Assembly: GCA_900088475.1 (NCBI GenBank)
Contig: FLMG01000879.1
Coordinates: 6,247 to 40,653 of the forward strand
Length of the DNA: 34,407 bases
Source of the DNA: Hyphochytrium catenoides
Taxonomy: Eukaryota; Sar; Hyphochytriomycetes; Hyphochytriales; Hyphochytriaceae
Direction: 5' to 3'
The notes below the pieces were generated by a model. It was not told where the DNA came from, ran no database searches, and worked only from the letters and a program-made list of their open reading frames with translations. Positions within the stretch are counted from its first letter, which is position 1. Every line of letters begins with the position of its first letter. The translations under genes and the position numbers were made by a program. Below, in pieces: positions 9,394 through 20,466 of the stretch.

Positions 9394-10179
9394 GCGCTTT
9401 CTCATATTGAATCCATCCACAACGGCTCCTGCATGGGGCTGTTGCCGGGTAGTCTCAGCGACGAAAGCCTTCTCATCACCATGCGCCAAAGAAAGGAAGC
9501 AGCAATAGTAATAATAAGATTGTAGAAATAGTGGCTTCGATGTGTATTAACAAACAAGAAGGAGGACCAGCGGGCTCACTGCCCTTCTAAGGTTAGGATC
9601 TTGAAGCGCTCCTCCCCTCCATGTCACACATGCTGGCTCTGTTGGCACGCTAGGGATTGAAGGATCTAATTGGCGTTGCAGCAGACCAGAGCATGATGAG
9701 TGATGAGTCAGGAGTTAGTCGTCTATTGCCTCTCATCATCCCTCAGCTGTTTCTAGCTCTGGATGATGTGCCAGCAGCCAGCTTCCATTGCTAATAATGT
9801 TAAGAGACGGCAGTACCAGGCCAGACAGAGGCCAAGAAGACATGATCGAAGCATGTAACGGCCCAAACCCAACCCACCCACTGCGTTTTCACCACCTCAG
9901 TCCCTTTGGTACATTGCCAGACCTAGTATTGTCGCTGAACTAGATAAGCCTCCAGAGAAAGTCGTATAACAATTCCTCTAGAGAAGACGTGGAAAAGATA
10001 ATTCACATATTTAACCTTTGTGATCTATATCTATATGATGCCTTACAGAAGCCTTCCGGAGTTTATCGTTAGAACTTGTTCGTTGAGCGCGTACAGTATT
10101 GTAGTCATCACCCAACCGTTTCACTCTGAGGAACCCCATCATCCTCTGGCTCTTCCTAGAGACTATTGCACCTCCTCCC
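9394..10179. other. intergenic region, no gene seen
   Basis: This is the 3' flank of the DUF202 gene. I saw no canonical AATAAA; an AATAATAA-like run near 9508-9518 could serve as a poor poly(A) signal. No open frame with convincing composition was seen on either strand. Confidence 0.3.
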
Positions 10180-11223
<1,044 letters not shown>

Positions 11224-14200
11224 ATGTCAAACGTGTGCTGGACCATCGCGCCTGTGCCAGAGTATGTTCCTCCTTTCATGGATTCGAGAGGAACTGTCGC
11301 CTCAGCGATTTTCTCTCCACGTCGTCACGCCATGTACAGATCATTCGTCCGGAGCGGAGGCTACGTAGCAACTATCGGCTCCTCTCTGACCATAGCTCTC
11401 GTTAGCTTCAGCATACATCTACATGGTCACTTCAGCCCTGCATTGACCACGTGCTCCGCTGTGTTCTTTCTTGTTTACCTGGCTCTCCTGACTGCAGAGG
11501 CGCATGGCCGGCTCTTACGCCGAATCTTCTACCAGTTCCACGGCGGGCTGTTCATCTTCCATTCGATCACGCCGATTATCCACTTCATTGTCTATGAAGG
11601 TGTGATCTTAGGAAACTTTAGTACCGCCGCGGCGTTCGTCACCGGCGCTATGGCTTCGATCTTTACTGTCTTTCTTGTGGATGCGACTCCGCAGATAGCT
11701 GCTGCGCCCAAGGTGGCGTCCGCAGTTATCATCGGGGGCAGCTTGGCCGCTACGTTTTATATGTTCTGGTGAGTGCCTTCGTCCGTAGGTGAGAGACCGA
11801 CCATAAGCCTGGCAGATACTCGGGGTTGGAGAGAGCGAAAAGCAAAGAGAGACGAAGAGAGATGGAGAAAGCCACTGAGCACGAACCTGGGAAGAGAGAG
11901 AAGAAATGGCAGCACCAAGAGGTGGGAGGGGCGCAAGAGAGAGGGGAGAACGAACGAGAGAGAGAGTGCGTGATTGCTATCTAAAGGAAACGGGTTAAAG
12001 GATGTATATAGAGACAGAGAGACAGACAGGGAGAGCTTGACGGTTGGCAAGCTATAAATAGATAGTGGTCCTGTTGCTGTCGAGAGAAGCATTAGCAACT
12101 GCGGCACCGGCCAAAGAAGTCTATCACTAATAACTCAGTAATCTGTGCCCTCTAGGATCGCTGTTAACCTTTACTACGACTCCTCCCCAGACCTGGAGAA
12201 GCTTCAAGTCGTTCTCTTCAAGGTCCCTGTCCGTCCCTGGCTGGTGGCTGCTGATTCTCTGGCCACAATGGGCATCTTAGAGCTGCAACAGCTGCGGCGA
12301 TACGCAATTGTGGCATCAAGAAGGAGAGGTAGGAATGGGATCTCTCGCTTCGCCGTCATGCGTTGGCCAGTGGCTGTGGAAGAGCCAAGCGGGCCGCCTA
12401 CAGCGCCTCCTCCGCCCTTATTTGACGCTTTGAAGCTCTCAGGGCTCCAAATCAGCAGAACAAGGTAGAGTCGCTTCTATCGCGTTCTGTGTCTCCTTTC
12501 CCAATGACTTAGCAGCTGCTGGCGTGGTAGTAGATCTTCATGGCTAGTCTCAAGAGGGCACCTATTCCCGGCCCTTCTCTGTTTTCTCCACTTCCTCTTT
12601 CTCAGACTGATGCGACCAAGTCCAGGTTCTCTTTTTCTCACCGCTGCCCAATCTCTCACTACTCTTCCTCACTTCTGTTTTTCTGTCCAAGCATCGCCGT
12701 TCCGTTCTCTGCTCTGTTTCTGCTCTCTCCCTTTCGAAACTAACCTTCTTCTCTTCCTGGATTTTCCCTCATGCTCTCTCCTTCTAACAACTTCAATTCC
12801 CGGTTCCCTCTGCACCCCATCCTACGTCTCTCCAAACTGTGCTCCATTCTTGGTGGTCTGTCGTGCTACCTTGCTGGGGCCTTTGTCCTCAGAGGCGAAG
12901 GTTACCACAAGAAGCTGTTCCTTCTTCGGCCGCTGATGGTTCCGCTCAGAATCCATAGAAAGGAGAATGTGCGACAGGTTTTGGCCAAGAGGGCGGGGAA
13001 GCAAGAGACTTCCGTAGCTCCCGAGGCTAGAGGAACACCCGCTTCTGGATCCGCTTCTGCTGCCTCTGGTGGTCGAGTCTATAGAAATGCTTTTCGGTCA
13101 ATTCCTTGGTGGCTGTTGAATAAGATGGAGGAAGACACAGTCCTGTCTGGCGCCGTCATTCTCTCCCTGGGCCTTCACACCTTAGCGCGGGTGGTAGAGG
13201 CGGACCCAGCCGTAGATGCGCTCTGTCTCACCCTAAATCTTTGCTTGAATGCGTGCCTTCTTTCGCGAAGCTCACCCTACCTCCTCTCTCTCGTTTGTCA
13301 ATCATTTGACTTTGTAATGATCTCCTTTGCCTCGGCTGAGCTCTGCCTCTTGAGCGGGTTTCTTCTGCACTGGGATTGTAGGTAGGAAACTCATCTCTTA
13401 CTCTGTCCCTTGCTTGCTGTCACTACTCTTTCTGTCGTGTCTTCAACCATCTCTATTATCCTGCGCAGTCTCTCTCACTACTCTCCATAGTAGGTCCTCA
13501 TGCTCTCTCTTTCTGGTTATGTAGATGTACTCATGCAGACACATTTGTCTCTTTCTCTTTGCGTTGCGCTGGCTTAGCGTCTATGCAGTCTTCGCTTGTG
13601 TCGCAGTCTTTATTTCTCTTCATTCCTTCCTTTCGCTCAGGATCTTCTTTGCGTTAGATGTCTTTCTTCTGCCACAGCTCCGACCGCGTAACCTCCTGTC
13701 CAGTCATTCCAGTCATTCACTTACTGACAGAAAGTCTGTTCCTTGATCTTCCTCTGTTCCACTCTCTGCTCTGGCTTCCCTATCTTTATCCCTGCCCCTA
13801 TGTAGGTTCCTTTTGATGTTGGCCACGATCGCCACCATTGTCTCCGCCTTCATTGCGCAGGATGCCATTGTTCTTCCCGTGGCTGCGCGGCAGAAGTGGC
13901 TGATCCGGTACTTTACGGCCCTTCTAATGGTCGAGAGCTGCTGGGGCATCTACCTGGTAGCGCTCAAGAATATGTCCGATGGAGAAACAACAGAGGACGG
14001 GATAGTGCTTGCTGCCTCGTCTTCCTCTTCCCTTTCTCCAATTGCAAACTGGCAAGCACTTCGTTCTCCACTAAGTTTAGCGCTTGACGTGCTGGGAACT
14101 CTAATGTTTAACACGGCTAGGAGCGTGCTGAGCCTGCTACGGAGCCCTGAGCACCTAGTGATCGTGGCGTCAGACATTGAGTTTGAGACTTGCTTCCGCA

Positions 14201-14496
14201 AAGAGACGAACTCTTTAGGAAGAGGAGGCGCAGTAGGTGGCAAGAAGAGAGAAGGGAAAGAGAACGAGTCTCATCGTCATCAGCAGATCGTACTCTCTTC
14301 CTTAGGTCAGCAAAGGGGATCCATCTCTACCAAAGAACAGGAGCCTGACAAGGACTTACTCATAGCTGAGACCAGGTTAGAGACAGTGCGGACAGCGAGG
14401 GAGGAAACAGCATTGAAGCCGCCGCCGCCGCAGAAGCAGAAGCGGGCAACAGTGGTGGGAGAAAGGAGGAAGATCCTACCAGCAAAGCTGAGCTAA
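11224..14496 (+). CDS. multi-pass membrane protein, four exons, family unknown
   Basis: I assemble four exons: 11224-11768, 12156-12464, 12893-13381 and 13806-14496. They join in frame to 677 residues. All three introns (387, 428 and 424 bp) are phase 2. Intron 1 starts with a consensus GTGAGT and ends CCCTCTAG; intron 2 ends GTCCTCAG after about 150 bases with no AG and with CTAAC near 12784; intron 3 ends CCTATGTAG after a pyrimidine tract. The start is the first ATG of the exon-1 frame (A at -3). Exon 1 encodes five predicted membrane helices (about 47-66, 72-92, 108-129, 133-154 and 163-182). Exons 3 and 4 add about four or five more (for example TVLSGAVILSLGLHTLARVV and FLLMLATIATIVSAFIA). 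The C-terminal ~140 residues are charged and probably cytosolic. I do not recognise the family. Exon 1 could extend upstream, because the frame is open from 11105. Confidence 0.72.
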
Positions 14497-14858
14497 GGCG
14501 GCAGAGCAGACCGTAGTAGAACCGTCATTATAGAGATTCTACGGTTGACAGTGTCCGAAAGGAGCAAATAACAGTGGAACGCCAGACAGGTAACGTGGCG
14601 ACTCTAGATAGTGGGAGAGAGGGCGAGAGAGGGAACGGAACGAGGATATCAGGAGAGAGACACTTCGAACCGGAGGGCGGCAAAGGATGGAGAGTCCAAA
14701 GCCCCGCTTGCCTTTCTCTCCTCTGTGTCTGCTGTACGCATCGTAGAGTTTTTCATTGCATACGATGTGTCAGTCCTAAGATAAACCATAGGATGGGCCT
14801 CACTAGGTAGGCAGGCCGTCTGTCTGTTGAACTCCACGAGAAATAACGCTTCTTCTTC

Positions 14859-14952
14859 ATCTCTGCTTAGTAGCCTTGCTTAATCCTAAGAAAGCCTTTA
14901 CCTCTTTTATCTCTGCTTGGTAGCCTCTATCCTGGAAAGCCTGTACCTGCTA
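14859..14952 (+). repeat. imperfect tandem duplication, unit about 50 bp
   Basis: Two adjacent units begin ATCTCTGCTTAGTAGCCT and ATCTCTGCTTGGTAGCCT and both continue into a variant of AAAGCCTTTACCT. The copies are 14859-14908 and 14909-14952 and differ by small indels. There is no coding potential. Confidence 0.7.
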
Positions 14953-15029
14953 GCGGACAGTGGTCAACGATCGGTCGGGAAAATGTCTCTCTGTTCTTCA
15001 CTGTCTTGGTCTTTGTCTATTGCATATAG

Positions 15030-15035
15030 TTTATT
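15030..15035 (-). terminator. candidate poly(A) signal of the NADPH oxidase gene
   Basis: TTTATT on the + strand reads AATAAA on the minus strand, 279 bases beyond the oxidase stop codon. It is the only canonical hexamer I found in that flank. The assignment rests on position alone. Confidence 0.4.
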
Positions 15036-15313
15036 TATGAGAGGTAAGCTTTAACGCTAACATGCCGCACATCGGGCTTGATGGTAAGCCGCACAGTGAG
15101 AGATAAGCACAGCTTCGGACAGTGAAAGAACGATAAAACAGTCCCAATAGCATCTCTCTCTCTCATACTCTCTCTCTCTCTCTCTCAATCTCTCCTTTCC
15201 TGCATCTTCAATCCTTGTGTCGCGACCGCCTCTCCTGTCTATATATTCTCTGCTGCCTCATATGTGTCTATGACCCTCTTCCTTCAATCTCCGCCTGGAC
15301 GAAACGACACGTT

Positions 15314-18082
15314 CTAGAACTGTTCTGCATGGAAGTGGAAGAGCGTCTTCTCCTTAGCCATTGGGTTCTCATCGTTACTGAGGTTGATTGTCTTCAACGT
15401 CTTCGCGATATCGTCTCTCATAACCGTTGGGCCGCAATAGAACACGCCCACACGCTTACCCGCATGCCTGCTCGCCAACGTACTGAAGAAGTCTTGCCAC
15501 TTTGGCCGGCCGAATGCTGTCTGTTCCCTTGTCCGGAGGCCGGAGATAACGTCCAGGCCAGTCTGGCTGTGCACGTGCTTCTGTACGGCTGCCAGGGCAC
15601 CAAGCTGCACGTCCGTGTCGGGGTTCTTCTTGATAGCAGTGAAGAAGTGATGGAACTCCACCCGATCGGTGATGGCACCGAGCTGGTCGGCCGTGTCTTG
15701 AAACCAGTCCAGATTGTGCTGCTTGTTGGTGCTCCAGACGAAGTAGAGCTTCTGGATCATGCAGCAACACACTTGCGGCCGTTGGCGCCTGAGAACGCAT
15801 TCAGTTGAGCAAGCTTTCCTCTTGACGGCATAGAGCATCTCTCTAGTGATTGAGGCGCAGGGCGTGACCCCTACGCCGGCACCGATCATCACCGTCACTT
15901 CATAGGTGTTAAAGTGCTCCGCAGGGGCGCCAATGGGTCCGTCAATGTAGCAGCTCGGCCACGCCAGGGCAGCAGGTGGACCTGACCATCCCGTGGGCTC
16001 AGAAGAAGGGAATCCACCGGTCTCTCCTGCTGCGGCTCCGACAACAAGTGGAATTCCAGCACTGCCCATTTTCTTAGCCAGCAGACTGGACCTCCTGCTG
16101 CGGAGAGGAGCGGAGGAGCGTCGAGAGAGCGGATCGTCATCTTGCGGCAGAGGCGGCGTAGAATAGCGATGGCGCTGGACTTGCAGGTCAGATATAAGGT
16201 TATGCAGACGCCGGGACCAGTCTCCAGATCTTTGGATGTGCAAGGAGACGTACGGATCATCACAAGCTGAGGTGATTGTGAAGGGATGCCACTCGAGCTG
16301 AGAGATCTCTGGAATGCAAAGCCATAGATAATGTCCTGGACGGAACGATTTCTCATATTTGGCGGACTTCTCTATGTAAAGCACTGTCGTCTCAGGGTAG
16401 GCCCTGGCGTGGAGGATACGCAGCTGTTGATTGAAGACTTTCTTGGCCATTCGGTAGCGTCGATCGATGAGATAGAGGACCAGTGGGCCTAACGTAATGT
16501 ACCAGACCTTGGGTGGTACCAGCCAGGCGGTGATGCCGTGCAGCATGGCCATAGGGATGTACACCCAGAGCATTAGCTTGTGCAGATGATAGAAGACATT
16601 GAAGAATCGCTTCTTTAGGGAGGGAATGTAAGCCCAGGGCATCGCGAGGATGAGAACAATCAGGATAATCCAGCCAGTGACGCCAGGGATGGTCAGAAAG
16701 TTTAGCGCGTATGCTGGTGGAGGTGCAGCAAAATGTGGACCGAGAACGGTCGCCGCCAGCAGCTCCGGCGTGGTAGCAGCGATGGTAAATGCATTGATCT
16801 CATGGCCCACTGAGTGTCCAAGTGAAGCCAAGATGATCACTGAGCCGACAATTTTATGGAACAGGATTGCGTCATCAAAGGGCACCAGCCGGCTCATCCA
16901 GTGTAGTCCCCGCAGCCGAACCAGGGACCGGTAACAGAGAGGCAAGAGGATGAAGAAGCTATTAAACCGGATCACATGGGCATTCCCGGTTGCTAAGGGC
17001 ACGCCGACTCCCGTGATGCGCGTTAGTTCCTTACGGCGGTAGAATGTCATAAAGTTGGTGGTGAACATATAGACGTTGCCGCCAATGTAGAGCAGCAGCC
17101 AGATGACGCGGATGGCGTTGGCCTTGAGTGCTGTCCGGATGCGAGACAATGAGCGCTTAGGCCAAGATGTGAAGGCAAAGAGGATGAAGAAGATTCCGGT
17201 CGGGACAGAGAGAAGAAGGCCGATGGAAGATGCAACGTAGTAGAGCGCACGTTGCCACTTAGGCAAGGCGGCAAACTGCGCATCTTCTGCATCTACAGTG
17301 GGAGGCTTGTCCACTGCTTTATTGTCGTCCCCACCTCTACCTCCTTTGCCGCTATTGGAGCTGTCAAGGAGGAGCCGCATGATCTGTCCGTGAGATATAG
17401 TTCCGTACGCCTGTCCGCCTGCTAAGGAGAAGAGGACGGCTGCCACGGCTTCCACTTCAGCGCCTTTGCACTGGACCTTGTTCCCTTCGAAGACCCAGAA
17501 GCGAAGAAATAGAGTGAACTCTTCCATTGTCAAGGCGCCGTCACCATCCCCGTCAAACCGAGAGAGGACCTCTCGTATATCTCCCCGGATATTTGCTAAG
17601 GCAGCGCCATCCTGTGCTGATCCGTCCTTCTCTCTCCCTCTTCTGGCTGCTCCAGCGACAGACATTCGCCCTCTGGCCATGTACAGCGTGCTCCTTACGT
17701 TAGGGGGAAGGTCGGTGGTGGGCTGAGGAGCAGCGAATTGCTGCTGTTTGTTGTTGAGCATAAAGAGGAACTCAGAGTTCTTCTCTGCAAAGGAGTTGTT
17801 GAAGAGAGAAGGCTTCCTGTGATCCTCCTCTTCTGCTCTCTCTCCCCGTCTTGTGTCATTGTATACGCGGGCAGCGGGAGAATGATCAATATATGGCGTG
17901 GCCCTGGCTAGCGCGGGGCCATACGAGGCTCCATTGTTAGTGGCATCTGAGGCGATCTGGGCTGGTCCGCGACTGTTATCTGGGCGACCACCTCTTGGAT
18001 TGGAGAGAAGATAATATGGCGCATCGTCTGGTTCATAGCCATCTGCGCCTCTCGCACCCCTTCTTCCTCCGCTGGGCATCAT
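15314..18082 (-). CDS. EF-hand NADPH oxidase (NOX/Rboh superfamily)
   Basis: This 922-residue, intronless flavocytochrome would move electrons from cytosolic NADPH through FAD and two haems across a membrane to O2, making superoxide. A disordered Arg/Ser-rich N-terminus (1-150) precedes one canonical EF-hand loop (D177-G-D179-G-D181 ... E188) and a second degenerate one near 206-240. Membrane helices lie at about 280-303, 325-347, 374-394, 405-428, 466-485, 497-519 and 525-541. The haem histidines are visible: H409 and H423 (14 apart, with H427) in one helix, and H501 and H515 in another. FAD binding is shown by PGHYLWL and HPFTITSA (599-606). NADPH binding is shown by GPIGAP (715-720), IGAGVGVTPCASI (733-745) and VFYCGPTVMRDD (880-891). 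The C-terminus ends FHFHAEQF, close to the usual aromatic NOX ending. A roughly 85-residue Ser/Arg/Gly-rich insert (about 630-712) splits the FAD and NADPH lobes, and a Cys-rich insert lies at 756-776. Ca2+ control through the EF-hand is likely, as in NOX5, plant Rboh and fungal NoxC types. Confidence 0.95.
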   Translation of the reverse strand: MMPSGGRRGARGADGYEPDDAPYYLLSNPRGGRPDNSRGPAQIASDATNNGASYGPALARATPYIDHSPAARVYNDTRRGERAEEEDHRKPSLFNNSFAEKNSEFLFMLNNKQQQFAAPQPTTDLPPNVRSTLYMARGRMSVAGAARRGREKDGSAQDGAALANIRGDIREVLSRFDGDGDGALTMEEFTLFLRFWVFEGNKVQCKGAEVEAVAAVLFSLAGGQAYGTISHGQIMRLLLDSSNSGKGGRGGDDNKAVDKPPTVDAEDAQFAALPKWQRALYYVASSIGLLLSVPTGIFFILFAFTSWPKRSLSRIRTALKANAIRVIWLLLYIGGNVYMFTTNFMTFYRRKELTRITGVGVPLATGNAHVIRFNSFFILLPLCYRSLVRLRGLHWMSRLVPFDDAILFHKIVGSVIILASLGHSVGHEINAFTIAATTPELLAATVLGPHFAAPPPAYALNFLTIPGVTGWIILIVLILAMPWAYIPSLKKRFFNVFYHLHKLMLWVYIPMAMLHGITAWLVPPKVWYITLGPLVLYLIDRRYRMAKKVFNQQLRILHARAYPETTVLYIEKSAKYEKSFRPGHYLWLCIPEISQLEWHPFTITSACDDPYVSLHIQRSGDWSRRLHNLISDLQVQRHRYSTPPLPQDDDPLSRRSSAPLRSRRSSLLAKKMGSAGIPLVVGAAAGETGGFPSSEPTGWSGPPAALAWPSCYIDGPIGAPAEHFNTYEVTVMIGAGVGVTPCASITREMLYAVKRKACSTECVLRRQRPQVCCCMIQKLYFVWSTNKQHNLDWFQDTADQLGAITDRVEFHHFFTAIKKNPDTDVQLGALAAVQKHVHSQTGLDVISGLRTREQTAFGRPKWQDFFSTLASRHAGKRVGVFYCGPTVMRDDIAKTLKTINLSNDENPMAKEKTLFHFHAEQF

Positions 18083-18435
18083 ATTCTACTCTTCCGTCAC
18101 GTGTCGGTGCTGGAGGTACCTCCGTTGCTCTCCTTCCGCTGTATAGGTTTGCGCTGGGGAGAGGAGCGAGTCTGGCTCATAAAAGATAAGCCAAAGATAG
18201 CGGACAGGCCGGGCGGCAGGTCTGTTCGCTTCTGCCGTGCAATGTGAACAATGAACGGCAGAGAGGCCTCAGGCTGCCGGTCCAATGGGCGGCGGAGACA
18301 AATAGAAGATTGATGACAATGCCGCTTCTGATGTGATGATGAGACGAAGGGTCAAGAGGGTCAGAAGATTATGCAGAGCCAAGGAGAGAGAAGAGTTGAA
18401 GCGGAAGAGCTCCCAGCGAGGGAGAGTCAAAAAAA
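18083..18435. other. upstream region of the NADPH oxidase gene
   Basis: Proximal promoter and 5' UTR of the oxidase, which is transcribed leftwards. No TATA box is obvious. No protein-like frame of its own was seen. Confidence 0.35.
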
Positions 18436-18444
18436 AGAGAGAGA

Positions 18445-18492
<48 letters not shown>

Positions 18493-18775
18493 TAGAGATG
18501 GCCTGAACGGGGAGGTTAGAGAGAGACATGGCCTATCACTTTGAGGTGTTCTGTGCCTTCTGCCAAGCAGACGTAAGAAAAGCGAACAATGGATAAAAGA
18601 GTCTGACAAGAGAAAAGGAGAACGAGGGAGAGAGAGAGAGAAAGAGAAAGAGAGAAGGGGTGGTGGAGAGAGAGGGGAAATAAGAGGGACGGAGGTATTG
18701 CCCGAGAGAGAAAGAGATGAGAGAGAAAGAGAGAGAGAGAGAGAGACAGAAAGAGAGAGAGAGGAGGAGGAGGGC
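18436..18775 (-). repeat. GA-rich microsatellites upstream of the oxidase
   Basis: A near-pure (GA)n tract at about 18440-18490 and a longer interrupted GA/GAA-rich tract at about 18620-18775 lie 350-690 bases upstream of the oxidase start. On the oxidase coding strand they read as (CT)n. Open frames through them are low-complexity artefacts. Confidence 0.9.
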
Positions 18776-18956
18776 CCTAAATGAAGAGGCGGTTTGAAGT
18801 GCAAAGACAATGACCATCTGGCTAGGCTCAAGCTGAATCAGCCAGTGCTTTGCTGAGCCCACGCTGCTACTGATGTTAAAGTTAGTTGAGATCAAATGAA
18901 CGCTATTTGATCATGGAAACCGACAGCACTGGGATAGAGGGCTAGTCATCCCTCTA

Positions 18957-18999
18957 AGATCTGATTGGCCGAGGGACTTCTTTCCAGCCAATCAGATCT
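18957..18999. repeat. perfect 13-bp inverted repeat with CCAAT/ATTGG cores
   Basis: Arms AGATCTGATTGGC (18957-18969) and GCCAATCAGATCT (18987-18999) are exact reverse complements around a 17-base spacer. Each arm contains a CCAAT-box pentamer in opposite orientation. It lies about 0.9 kb upstream of the oxidase and next to no other firm gene. Confidence 0.8.
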
Positions 19000-19577
19000 C
19001 CTTTTACAGTAGTACACTCTATGTGGGGATTTAGACAGGTGGTCCACCGCCAGGTCTGATGGCCGTTACAAAGATAGGGGCAATCGTGTGAAATTACAAA
19101 TAATAGCTCTGGATCTAACTCAAAACTAGAAATATAAACCTCACAAATTAAGAATATTACTCTTACCGGGGGAAGTCTGGGTGATGAGAAGAAGGATGAT
19201 CTTTCGTGGGTTGGTGGGTGCACCAGATGTGAGTGCCGATGATAGAGACAGGGACAGCAGACCGACGACAGCAGAGAGAGAAAGACAGAAGAGAGATGGA
19301 GGCAAAAGAAAAGATGAGGAGAGAGGCGGCGCGAGACAGAGCAAGAAGAAGAGGAGGAGTAGGTGATGAAGAAACCGTGAAGGTTAGCGCGCTTCACTTT
19401 GAAGATATCGCTAACCCGCGCCAACGGCGCCGCATCCCCTCGTCGTCCGTCGCGGCTGTCTCCCTGGACTGAAGAGGAAGGAAGAGCCGGAGCTGCAGAC
19501 AGCGTCCGCTGTATGGATTTTATCGCGGGTTGGTCGCCACTGTCATGACCAGAAGTGTTGAACCTAACTAGTGGAAC
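19000..19577. other. intergenic region with hairpin, no gene seen
   Basis: The region contains purine-rich sequence at 19250-19365 and an interrupted palindrome at 19382-19416: GGTTAGCG and CGCTAACC form the outer stem, and CTTCA and TGAAG an inner one. GC-rich sequence with GCGCCAACGGCGCCGC follows at about 19417-19434. A minus-strand frame through 19424-18954 is Ser/Leu low complexity with no ATG at its start, and I do not accept it. Confidence 0.35.
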
Positions 19578-19790
19578 TCATAATAATAACCGCTGCCTCT
19601 GCCAGCCGGAGATAAGTGTAGAAGGTGCTGCCCACCTTCTCGATGTTCGAGGAAGAATGGCATGATTTTCAGCTTCCACCACTCGCCTCTTCCCATAGTC
19701 AGCTTGGATGTTTAGATGTTGTCTATCGTCTAGAGCAAACCCAGTGATCTCTATATGTTTGGTCCTTTCGATTAGAACCGCCGCCGTTTG
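19578..19790 (-). pseudogene. broken coding-like frame, minus-strand remnant a
   Basis: Seventy codons open after a TGA (19791-19793) and end at TGA 19578-19580. The translation is clearly protein-like: AVLIERTKHIEITGFALDD, then QADYGKRRVVEAENHAI. An adjacent frame upstream (about 19785-19840) carries TGHRWPLHPDKRRRF, so the reading appears to shift near 19790. There is no start codon at its head. Family unknown. Confidence 0.4.
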
Positions 19791-20015
19791 TCAGGATGGA
19801 GGGGCCATCGATGACCTGTCATGATGCTGTCCGCCCAGAGCTGATCCAGTGAGAGGCTGAGTAGAGAGTAAGCGATATTTATAGGTCAATTATTAAGAGA
19901 CGTTTAAGGAGGGGATATGAAGCCCACAAGACCGTTGTGAGATATTAGCGCTAGCAAGAAAGAAGTGAATGATCTTACTTCTTACATGTGATGCTCATGA
20001 GAGATAGGTTAGAAC

Positions 20016-20219
20016 TTAAGCAGCATCCCCTGATGTTCTGTCGGTCATTATTGTACATAATAGACTGACGGTTACCCCGCTTGCGCCGTTGATCGAGAAG
20101 AACGATGATGGCTCGGCTGTGCCCTGACCGCCTTGCGATATGTATCCTTTGTCTTTAACTCGTCTGCAAAGGGAACGCTTTTCGTCTCGAAACAGCGATG
20201 CTGTTCCTTTGCCTTTCAC
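20016..20219 (-). pseudogene. overlapping coding-like frames, minus-strand remnant b
   Basis: Two minus-strand frames overlap here and both look protein-like. One contains FETKSVPFADELKTKDTYRK; the other contains KGYISQGGQGTAEPSSFF and runs to 20016. Only one can be real at a time, so this is read as a frame-damaged segment between neighbouring remnants on the same strand. Confidence 0.25.
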
Positions 20220-20466
20220 TTTCTACGGATGTACATATGGAACTGGTACATCATGACGGCGCATCGCGACATAGTCAGCTTATTGCCTTTCATCATCTCG
20301 TCCCGCACGCAGCCCATGCTTAGGGTCTTAGGAATAGTTCTGAAGCGCTAATGTATATAGCTGCAACAATCTCTTCTCTAGTGATGGCCCTTCCTTGCCC
20401 CTCACTGGCAAATACCAGACAGTCGATTTGAACGAACAGCACCGCTGCCTCCTGGGGCATCGCCAT
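20216..20466 (-). pseudogene. broken coding-like frames, minus-strand remnant c
   Basis: A frame from ATG 20464-20466 to TAA 20320-20322 encodes AAVLFVQIDCLVFASEGQG and RAITREEIVAAIYISASELF. A second frame, ATG 20315-20317 to TGA 20216-20218, follows at once with RDEMMKGNKLTMSRCAVMM. The order and character resemble the + strand remnants at 6502-6862. No family is recognised. Confidence 0.4.

Larger units (their letters stand above)
14497..15313. other. intergenic region between convergent genes
   Basis: No gene was seen. It contains a 7-bp inverted repeat just after the stop of the membrane gene (ACCGTAG 14510-14516 and CTACGGT 14539-14545), an imperfect tandem duplication at 14859-14952, a CT tract near 15150-15190, and a minus-strand AATAAA. 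A + strand frame at 15215-15808 overlaps the 3' end of the oxidase gene and is its shadow. Confidence 0.4.

Noticed and set aside
12771-12892. Coding start at ATG 12771 as a separate gene
   Set aside because: The 150 bases before 12892 contain no AG and end in GTCCTCAG, the pattern of an acceptor; splicing there joins exon 2 in frame. A hydrophobic stretch encoded by the tract leaves a small doubt.
15215-15808. A 197-codon + strand frame over the oxidase 3' end
   Set aside because: It lies entirely opposite the NADPH-binding domain of the oxidase, which is certain; it begins in plain CT-rich flank and has no recognisable feature.
18427-18895. Two overlapping minus-strand Ser/Leu/Phe-rich frames upstream of the oxidase
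   Set aside because: Both run through GA-rich microsatellites and consist of repeat-driven Ser-Leu or Phe-Ser strings.
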